A DNA stretch of 64,000 nt from JAEZBP01 sp963832725 (GTDB taxonomy: Bacteria > Myxococcota_A > Polyangia > Polyangiales > Sandaracinaceae), in the NCBI GenBank assembly GCA_963832725.1, contig CAWHVG010000003.1:248001-312000 (forward strand), written 5' to 3'. The first letter of the stretch is position 1, and each line of letters starts with the position of its first letter. Under the pieces are notes generated by a model. The model searched no databases. It was not told where the DNA came from and saw nothing but the letters and a program-made list of their open reading frames with translations. The translations under genes were made by a program, and so were the position numbers. Shown here piece after piece: positions 58,011 through 64,000 of the stretch.

Positions 58011-59309
58011 TCAGGCGGTGTCGAGTGCCGTGTCGAGGATGTCGAGCCCCCGGGTGAGCAGCGCGTCTTCGATGACGAGCGGGGGCAGGAGGCGCAGCAC
58101 GTTGCCGTAGGTGCCACACGTCAGGGTGAGCAGGCCGGCGGCGTGGCAGGCCGTCGATACCGCCGCAGCCAGCGCCGCGTCTGGCGCGTTCCCGGACGGC
58201 GTGGGCCCAGCCTCACCGGGGCGCACCAGCTCCAGCGCGAGCATCGCCCCGCGCCCACGCACGTCCCCGACGCGGGGATCCCGCTCCGCCCGCGCCCGCA
58301 GCCTCTGCAGGATCACGGCCTCGATCCGCCGCGCGGAGGCAGCCAAGTCCAACTCCCGCATGGTGTCGATGCTGGCCAGCGCCGCTGCGCAGCACACGGG
58401 GTTGCCTGCGTAGGTGCCACCCAGCCCGCCCACGTGCACCGCGTCCAGCAGCTCCGCCCGGCCCGTGACCCCCGCCAGCGGCAGGCCGCCGGCGATGCCC
58501 TTGGCCGTGGTGACCAGGTCGGGCTCGACCGCCTCGTGCTCGCAAGCGAACCAAGCACCGGTGCGGCAGAACCCGGACTGAATCTCGTCCGCGATCAAGA
58601 GCGCGCCGGCGTCGTTTGCCCACTCCCGCAGCGCGGGCAAGAAACCCTCCGCGGGCACGATGAAGCCGCCCTCACCCTGGACTGGCTCCACCAACAGCGC
58701 GGCCACGTTCTGCGCACCGACCTGCTTCTCCACCCGATCGAGCGAGCGCGCCGCCGCCTCGCCCCCGGAGAGGCCCCCGTCGCGGTACGGGTACGACGCC
58801 GGCACGCGGTAGATCTCGGGAGCGAAGGGCCCGAACCGGTGCTTGTAGGGCATGTTCTTGGAGGTCAGGGCCATCGTCAGATTGGTCCGCCCGTGGTAGG
58901 CGTGATCAAACACGATCACGGCCTGCCGACCGGTGGCATACCGCGCCACCTTCACCGCGTTCTCCACCGCCTCGGCGCCGGAGTTGAAAAGAGCCGACCG
59001 CTTCTCGAACGTTCCCGGCGTCAGAGCGTTCAGTTGCTCGCAGACCGCCACGTACGATTCGTACGGCGCCACCATGAAGCACGTATGAGTGAGCCGTTCG
59101 ACCTGGGAGCGGACCGCGTCCACCACGCGTGGGGCACAGTGGCCGACGCTGGTGACGGCGATGCCGGACGAGAAGTCGATCCACTGCCGACCGTCGACAT
59201 CGGTGAGAGAGGCCCCGGCGGCGTGCTCGATGTACGAGTCGACCAGCGACCCGACGCCCCGCGCCACAGCCTTCGCTCGACGCTCGCGCAGCTCCCTCGA
59301 CCTGGACAT
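58011..59309 (-). CDS. Class-III PLP aminotransferase (4-aminobutyrate aminotransferase-like)
   Basis: 432 residues, complete. The family pattern is present: SGIAVTSVGHCAPRVVDAV, ALFNSGAEAVENAVKVAR, VFDHAYHGRTNLTMALT, ALLVEPVQGEGGFIVP, LIADEIQSGFCRTGAWFACE, and the PLP lysine in TTAKGIAGG (about residue 269). GabT-like enzymes convert 4-aminobutyrate to succinic semialdehyde, but substrate cannot be fixed from sequence. No gabD neighbour is present. Its start codon and Shine-Dalgarno (GGAGG, 8 nt before ATG) are formed by the end of repeat element B. Confidence 0.85.
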   Translation of the reverse strand: MSRSRELRERRAKAVARGVGSLVDSYIEHAAGASLTDVDGRQWIDFSSGIAVTSVGHCAPRVVDAVRSQVERLTHTCFMVAPYESYVAVCEQLNALTPGTFEKRSALFNSGAEAVENAVKVARYATGRQAVIVFDHAYHGRTNLTMALTSKNMPYKHRFGPFAPEIYRVPASYPYRDGGLSGGEAAARSLDRVEKQVGAQNVAALLVEPVQGEGGFIVPAEGFLPALREWANDAGALLIADEIQSGFCRTGAWFACEHEAVEPDLVTTAKGIAGGLPLAGVTGRAELLDAVHVGGLGGTYAGNPVCCAAALASIDTMRELDLAASARRIEAVILQRLRARAERDPRVGDVRGRGAMLALELVRPGEAGPTPSGNAPDAALAAAVSTACHAAGLLTLTCGTYGNVLRLLPPLVIEDALLTRGLDILDTALDTA

Positions 59310-59471
59310 CTAGATGTCCTCCACGGAAGTCGCAACACGTTCTGGCCGGTTCTCGACGCCAATCTCGGGCACGAGCCTCCTCGAAAATGCGTTCAATTTC
59401 CTGCGGGGGCGCGCACCCCATCTCGACGCCGATCCCTCGGCCATACCGGTCACGACTTCCGCCTCGGACAT
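59310..59471 (-). CDS. 53-codon open frame spanning cassette B
   Basis: ATG (59471-59469) lies in one terminal repeat and TAG (59312-59310) in the other, so the frame fills the element exactly. The product begins MSEAEVVTGMAEGSASRWGA and ends RVATSVEDI. Copy A starts with a near-identical peptide (MSEAEVATGLAEQSASRLGA), and its two indels sum to three bases, which restores the frame near SAEDV. That hints at coding constraint, but two copies cannot prove it. It would be translated just ahead of the aminotransferase. Confidence 0.3.
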   Translation of the reverse strand: MSEAEVVTGMAEGSASRWGARPRRKLNAFSRRLVPEIGVENRPERVATSVEDI

Positions 59472-59475
59472 CTAG
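59310..59475. mobile_element. CTAG-bounded repeat cassette, copy B
   Basis: 166 bp with perfect outer 10-bp inverted ends, CTAGATGTCC (59310-59319) and GGACATCTAG (59466-59475), inside imperfect repeats of ~23 bp. The left junction is a 16-bp perfect palindrome GGACATCTAGATGTCC (59304-59319). It is the better-preserved match of copy A at 17832-17994. There is no transposase; a MITE-like nature is inferred. Confidence 0.7.
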
Positions 59476-59637
59476 TCCCCCGTATCCGTAGTGAGTGCCC
59501 AATATCGGCGAGCCATCGGGGTGCGAATCAAGGAACGACGACGAGGCGATGCCACAGCATCGTCGAGGAGGAGTGACTCTGAGTCGCGCGGCGAGAGCCG
59601 CCGAGATTGGGTAGGAATCACGGATACGGGGGACTAG
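59472..59637. mobile_element. Fold-back element C with 18-bp perfect terminal inverted repeats
   Basis: 166 bp bounded by CTAGTCCCCCGTATCCGT (59472-59489) and its exact complement (59620-59637). Inner parts also pair (CCCAATATCGGCG with CGCCGAGATTGGG), as do short stems such as GATGC/GCATC, so the whole unit can fold. It shares CTAG 59472-59475 with element B. Its other CTAG supplies the TAG stop (59636-59634) of the Ala-rich gene. No transposase. Confidence 0.7.
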
Positions 59638-60689
59638 TTCGCGACCCCGTGCATGATGTGCCTGACCACGACGTAGTCCCGAGCCGTGCACGGCGAGAGC
59701 CGAACCTCGCGTCGGCCCCCGGGCTCAGCGGGTGAAGGGACCGGACTTTCGATCTCGCCGCCGCGGGTCATGCGCGAGGGGTTGCTGCGGTCGGTGACGA
59801 GGCCGAGCTTGGCTCGCGCTTCAGGCGGGAAGGGATGGAAGAGGTGGCAGCGCCCTAGAAGCGCGGGGCGTTCGCCGGGACGGACCACCACGGCAGCGCG
59901 TGCGGAAGCGAGGTCGGCTGCCGGGCGCGCGACGGCAATGTCCGCGGCGCGGGAGATCGGCGGCGGAGCGCGCGACGGCAACGAGTGCGGAAGGGAGGTC
60001 GGCGGCGGAGCGTGCCGCGGCAACGAGTGCGGAGGGGAGGTCGGCGGCGGAGCGTGCCGCGGCAACGACTGCGGAAGGGAGGTCCGCGGCCTGGGCGCCC
60101 ATTTCACGGGCTGCGGCGGCGACTTTGCGGCCTTGCCGGCGAAAATCAGGGCTCGAGACGGCTTCGAGGCGGCCTTGCCGGCGAAAATCAGGGCTCGAAC
60201 CGGCTTCGAGGCGGCCTCGGCGGGGATTTCAGGTCTTGCGGGCGCCTTCCGGGCGGTGTTGGAGGTGCCTGCAGCGCGTGCCGCGCGCTTCCGGCCGCGT
60301 GGACGCTCGCTTCAACCGCTGCCGCGGGCTTCGAGGCCGCCTCGGGCTCGATTCACGGTCTGAAACGCCGTCGAGGCGGCCTCGGGAGCGAATTCACGGC
60401 TCGAAAACGTCGTCGAGGCGGCCTTGGGAGCGAATTCACGGCTCGAAAACGTCGTCGAGGCGGCCTTGGGAGCGAATTCATGGCTCGAAGACGGCGTCGA
60501 GGCCGCCTCGGAGCTGTTCTCGCTCGCGAACGCCGGGTGCTCACGAGCGCGGTCGGTGACGGCGGAGCCCGCGAGAGCGCGCGCCGCCGGTGCGTGTCGG
60601 TCTGCTGCGTCGGCCGAGACGGTGCTCTGGGGTGCGGGCGGGACGTTCGGGCGCGGAGCGAGGCGACGCTGGCGGTCCGGGCGTTCCAT
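59634..60689 (-). CDS. Ala-rich 14-residue-repeat protein (frame unresolved)
   Basis: ATG 60689 follows a good Shine-Dalgarno (GGAGGGG). After a basic N-terminus (MERPDRQRRLAPRPNVPP) come blocks of 14-residue repeats such as SSREFAPKAASTTF, then RALIFAGKAASKPS, then AADLPSALVAAARS, in three different frames. A non-repetitive end follows (RPGERPALLGRCHLFHPFPP to IMHGVAN). At least two frame changes are needed, so the exact product is uncertain. No family is recognised. The TAG stop comes from the CTAG of element C. Confidence 0.45.
59938..60515. repeat. 42-bp periodic repeat blocks
   Basis: Three blocks keep a 42-bp spacing: AACGAG/AACGACTGCGG at 59980, 60022 and 60064; GAAAATCAGGGCTCGA at 60141 and 60183; and GAATTCACGG/GAATTCATGG at 60390, 60432 and 60474. 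The shared period implies a 14-residue protein repeat of common origin, although sequences differ between blocks. Confidence 0.8.
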
Positions 60690-60720
60690 TGCCCCTCCTT
60701 CGTGCTGGGCGAGGATCAAA

Positions 60721-60813
60721 CCGCGCTTCTAATTTCGATGTCCGAACGCGACCGTGCGCGTCGATGACCGGCGAGCCGGAGTTGCCGCCGTGGGAGGGGC
60801 AGTCCATCGCCAG
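60721..60813 (-). pseudogene. Fragment of a trypsin-like serine protease
   Basis: Directly after the TPR gene's TGA (60816-60814), in the same frame, comes LAMDCPSHGGNSGSPVIDA followed by HGRVR. GNSGSPV is the catalytic-serine motif of trypsin-like peptidases, and the preceding DCPSHGG fits that fold. The His and Asp parts of the triad are absent, since the TPR gene lies upstream, and the sequence after HGRV is unlike the family. It is probably a leftover of a deleted or rearranged gene. No independent start is convincing. Confidence 0.45.
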
Positions 60814-61888
60814 TCACGGCCTCGCGAGCTGCCTCGCCGCGCCGCGGACGTGGGGGAGGGCGTCGGCCTCTCCGGCGGCTCGGAGCGCGCGGAGGCCCTG
60901 CTGGGCCGCGAGGTCGTCGGGATCGCGCCGCAGCGCTTCGCCGAACGCGGTCTCGGCGTCGTCGGCCCGGTGCTGGGCGGCGAAGGCGGCGCCGAGGGCG
61001 GCGGCCGGACGGGGGTCGGTGGCGGGGAGGCTGTCGAGCGCGCGTCGCGCGGCCTCTTCCGCGACTTCGGCGTGGCCGGCCTCGAGGGCGGTGCGGGCGA
61101 GCTCGAGGGTGAGCTCGGCGTCGTCCGGGTGGACCTCCACCGCGCCCTCCAGCAGCGCGAGCGCGTCGTCGGCCCGTCCGGTGGCCAGGAGCGCGCCGGC
61201 CAAGTCGCGCCGGAGCGAGAGGTCGGCGGGTCGCCGCCCGAGCGCGCGCCCGAAGTGCTCGACTGCGGCGTCCGCGTCGCCGACCGCCAAATCCACGGCG
61301 CCCGAGATCGGAGAGGATGTCCGCGTCCTGCGGGAGGGCGCGGCGCGCGGCCTCGAGCGCCCGCTGCGCGGCGAGCAGATCCGAGCGCAACGCCGCCACC
61401 ACGGCCAGACGCCGGAGCAGGGCGGCGCCGTCGGCGTCCTGCAGGCCGGCCGCGCCGGACGCGAGCTCGATGGCGCGGCTGTGATCCCCTCGCGCCGCCA
61501 CCGCCCACGCTCGCGCCCTGCGGGCTTCGGCGCTCGCGTCGTCGCCCGCCGCGTCGAGGTGCGCGTCGAGGAGCCGCTCGACCTCGCCCGCTCGGGCGCG
61601 CAGCGCTTCGTCCGGGGTCGCCACCGCCGCCGGCTCGGTAGGCAAGGTCGCGGCCATCCGAAGCGCTCCGCGGTCGTCCTCCGGTGCGCTCTCTGCGGCG
61701 CGCCGCCACGCCTGCCAGGCTTCGCGCGTTTGGCCGCGCGCGGCGGCCCGGTCCCCCGCGCTCAGCCAGCGCTCCACCGACCGGGGCGATTGCGCACCCG
61801 CGCCGCTCGACACCAGGACCAGGAATCCTAGAACTAGGGCACCGAAGAGGTCGAAGCGGCCGGAACCCCTGGGCGGGACAGGTCTCAT
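60814..61888 (-). CDS. Secreted TPR protein (frameshifted)
   Basis: About 358 residues from ATG 61888. The signal peptide (LFGALVLGFLVLVSSGAGAQ) is followed by TPR-like repeats, such as EAWQAWRRAAESAPEDDRGAL and AAVEHFGRALGRRPADLSL. A frameshift near 61300 is bridged from ALPQDADILSDLG to DLAVGDADAAVEHFG. It ends AARQLARP at TGA 60816-60814. It is predicted to be periplasmic. It is divergent from uvrA across a region with 21-bp repeats. Confidence 0.7.
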
Positions 61889-61910
61889 CCGAGACCCGCC
61901 CCGTGCCGAA

Positions 61911-61983
61911 CACGATTGGGTTGCCCCGAACCACGATTGGGTTGCCCCGAACCACGATTGGGTTGCCCCGAACCACGATTGGA
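61911..61983. repeat. 21-bp tandem repeats between divergent genes
   Basis: Three exact copies (starts 61911, 61932, 61953) and a partial fourth (61974). The unit begins CACGATTGGG and ends TTGCCCCGAAC. They lie 23 bp upstream of the TPR start and about 175 bp upstream of uvrA. They could be iterated regulator sites. Confidence 0.85.
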
Positions 61984-62157
61984 CCCCGTGGCGTTCCGGG
62001 CTTTCTCGGCTCCAAGACCCAATCGGTGCTCTGGAGCTCCGAACGAAGGGACGAGCCCCCGGAACGCCGCCCGCGTCCAGCCACTGCCGATAGGCGCGAC
62101 CGCCTCGCGGCACCCTCGAACGAACCATCCGCTCACGCGCTCAGAAAGCTAGCAGTC

Positions 62158-64000
62158 ATGCGTCCGACCCGCCTCCGCGGCGCCCGTACTCACAACCTGA
62201 AGGGCGTCGATCTCGAGATCGCGCCCGGCTCGCTGGTGGCGATCTGCGGCCCCTCGGGCGCCGGCAAGTCGTCGCTCGCGTTCGGCACCCTCTACGCCGA
62301 GGGCCAGCGCCGCTACGTGGAGAGCTTCAGCGCCTACGCGCGGCAGTTCCTGGAGCGCCTGGCCCGCCCGCCGGTCGACGATCTGGATCCCATCCCGGCC
62401 ACGGTCGCGGTGGACCGGCAGGCGCCCGTCCGCACCAGCCGCTCGACGGTCGGCACGATGACGGAGATCGCCGACTACGCGAAGAGCCTGTGGGCCCGCG
62501 CGGCCACGCTCTATTGCCCGGGCTGCGGGCGGCCGGTCGTGCCCGACGAGCCGGAGGTGGTCGCCGACCGCGTCCTGGCCGAGCAGAAGGGCGCGCGGCT
62601 GCTGGTCACGCACCCGATGGCTCTCGGCGAGAGCGCGGAGGGGTTCCTCGGCGTGCGCGAGGCGTTGGTCGGCGCGGGCTACCGGCGGGTGGCCGTCGGC
62701 GGCGAGGTGACGGATCTCGACTCGCTCGCGCCGAGCGCGGTGGTCGGCAAGCAGCGCGAGCTGGACGTGGTGGTCGACCGGCTGGTGGCCCGCGACGGAG
62801 ACCGGGCTCGGCTGGTGGAGGCGCTCGAGGCGGCGATGGCCCGCGGCGACGGCCGCGCGGACGTGCGGGTGGTCGGCGGCGAGGTCGAGGGCGAGGTCCT
62901 CCGCTTCTCCCGCGGGCTGCACTGCGCGCATTGCGACCGCCGCTTCCGGCCCGCCACGCCCGGCATGTTCTCGTTCAACAGCGCCGTCGGCGCCTGCGAG
63001 AGCTGCCGCGGCTTCGGTCGCACCATCGGCGTGGACTGGGACCGCGTCTTCCCGGATCGGAAGAAGTCGCTGGCCGGCGGCGCCATCAAGCCCTGGGGCG
63101 GCAAGTCGACGGCCTGGGAGCGCCGCTACCTGAAGAAGCAGGCGCAGGCGGCGGGCGTGTCGATGACCGAGCCCGTCGAGTCGTTCACCGAGGCGGAGTG
63201 GAGCTGGCTGCTCGAGGGCGACGGCGGCGAGTGGCCCGAAGGCTGGGTGGGCCTGCGCGGCTGGTTCAAGTGGCTGGAGACCCGCGCCTACAAGATGCAC
63301 GTCCGCGTGCTGCTCTCGCGCTACCGCAGCTACGACCCTTGCCAGGCGTGTGGCGGCGCGCGGCTGAAGCCGGCGTCGCTGGACTGGAAGCTCGGCGGCC
63401 TGAGCATCGCGGAGCTCTTCGCGCTGCCCGCCGACGAGGCGCGGCGCTTCGTGGAGGCGCGCATGGAGGAGCACGCCGACGACGGCGCGACGATGCTCCT
63501 CCTGCGCGAGTGCCGGAGCCGCTTGGCCACGCTCTGCGACGTCGGGCTCGAGTACCTCACCCTCGATCGCGCCAGCCGGACGCTCAGCGGCGGCGAGTCG
63601 CAGCGGGTGGCGCTGACCGGCGCGCTCGGCGCGTCGCTGACGGGCGCGATGTTCGTGCTCGACGAGCCGACGGTGGGCCTGCACCCGGCCGACGTGGAGC
63701 GGCTCTCGGCCGTGGTCCGTCGCCTGGCCGAGGGCGACAACACGGTGGTGGTGGTCGAGCACGACCCCGAGATGATCCGCAGCGCCGAGCGGGTGATCGA
63801 GCTCGGTCCCGGCGCCGGGGAGCGGGGCGGCGAGGTGGTCTTCGACGGGTCACCGGAAGCGCTGGAGGACGCCGACACCGCCACGGGCCGCGCGCTCCGA
63901 GCGCTCTCCCTCGTGGCGCTGCCGGCCGGGAAGGTCGAGCCGCCGCCGCTCGCCGTCGCGGCTGGTGGTGAAGAACGCCCGCGGCAACAACCTCGTGGGG
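62158..64000 (+). CDS. uvrA: UvrA-like excinuclease ATPase (3' truncated by window end)
   Basis: The first ~600 residues are present. Starting MRPTRLRGARTHNLKGVDLE, it has Walker A GPSGAGKSS (31-39), the UvrA motif EGQRRYVESFSAYARQFLERL and RSTVGTMTEIADY. Two Cys pairs follow (LYCPGCGRP; CAHC and CESCRGFGR), then the ABC signature LSGGESQRV (~475) and VLDEPTVGLHP. UvrA scans DNA for lesions and loads UvrB. The zinc and UvrB-binding region differs noticeably from E. coli UvrA, so a paralogue is possible. A frameshift near 63960 precedes LVVKNARGNNLVG, the start of the second ATPase half. No uvrB or uvrC is nearby. Confidence 0.85.
   Translation, partial: MRPTRLRGARTHNLKGVDLEIAPGSLVAICGPSGAGKSSLAFGTLYAEGQRRYVESFSAYARQFLERLARPPVDDLDPIPATVAVDRQAPVRTSRSTVGTMTEIADYAKSLWARAATLYCPGCGRPVVPDEPEVVADRVLAEQKGARLLVTHPMALGESAEGFLGVREALVGAGYRRVAVGGEVTDLDSLAPSAVVGKQRELDVVVDRLVARDGDRARLVEALEAAMARGDGRADVRVVGGEVEGEVLRFSRGLHCAHCDRRFRPATPGMFSFNSAVGACESCRGFGRTIGVDWDRVFPDRKKSLAGGAIKPWGGKSTAWERRYLKKQAQAAGVSMTEPVESFTEAEWSWLLEGDGGEWPEGWVGLRGWFKWLETRAYKMHVRVLLSRYRSYDPCQACGGARLKPASLDWKLGGLSIAELFALPADEARRFVEARMEEHADDGATMLLLRECRSRLATLCDVGLEYLTLDRASRTLSGGESQRVALTGALGASLTGAMFVLDEPTVGLHPADVERLSAVVRRLAEGDNTVVVVEHDPEMIRSAERVIELGPGAGERGGEVVFDGSPEALEDADTATGRALRALSLVALPAGKVEPPPLAVAAGGEERPRQQPRG

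Overview
The window is high-GC DNA from a predatory or social deltaproteobacterium. It best fits Myxococcota, probably Polyangiales near Sandaracinus. The support is three Hanks-type Ser/Thr kinases, two sigma-54 activators (one with an FHA domain, one with TPR and GAF domains), a roadblock-like protein, very large TPR proteins, Cys-rich secreted lipoproteins and a pilMNOPQ operon. The placement is inferred from gene content; no rRNA or tRNA gene is present.

Layout. 0-8.4 kb: FHA-GAF-sigma-54 regulator, kinase, small membrane protein, PpiC-like lipoprotein, roadblock-like protein, AtoE-type fatty acid transporter, second kinase. 8.6-16.2 kb: LppC-like lipoprotein, PQQ-propeller lipoprotein, HEAT protein, 6-phosphofructo-2-kinase/phosphatase-like enzyme, small secreted protein, rsmA. 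16.2-20.2 kb: DUF58-MoxR-DUF4350 operon interrupted by a repeat cassette. 20.4-29.2 kb: 58-aa protein, degenerate SDR, M43-like protease, third kinase, Cys-rich lipoprotein, TPR-GAF-sigma-54 regulator, LysM-DUF882 protein. 29.4-35.3 kb: XRE regulator behind an AT-rich promoter, then pilMNOPQ. 35.4-37.8 kb: fused aroK-aroB and a lipoprotein. 37.8-48.1 kb: a ~2540-residue TPR/poly-Asp protein and a zinc-ribbon/GYF/TPR protein. 48.4-56.1 kb: DUF255 thioredoxin-fold protein, hypothetical, thioredoxin-rhodanese, ApbE, DUF4159 and vWA membrane proteins. 56.2-64 kb: hypothetical membrane protein, class-III aminotransferase, two adjoining CTAG-bounded elements, a 42-bp-periodic Ala-rich gene, TPR protein, uvrA (cut by the window end).

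How the genes work together. pilM-N-O-P-Q form the type IV pilus alignment complex and secretin, with tight start/stop overlaps. The XRE regulator upstream has its own promoter and inverted repeat and may control them. DUF4350, MoxR, DUF58 and rsmA are successively overlapping minus-strand genes. DUF4159 plus the vWA membrane protein at 53-56 kb look like the other half of the usual MoxR/vWA envelope cluster.

Two cautions. About half of the long genes are split by single-base frameshifts, although conserved motifs continue in the next frame; this looks like indel error in the assembly, so these genes are annotated as single CDSs. The most unusual signal is a set of ~165-bp elements bounded by CTAG (17.8 kb and two side by side at 59.3-59.6 kb). 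They sit exactly at TAG stop codons inside gene strings, and two of them supply a GGAGG Shine-Dalgarno and start codon to the next gene.
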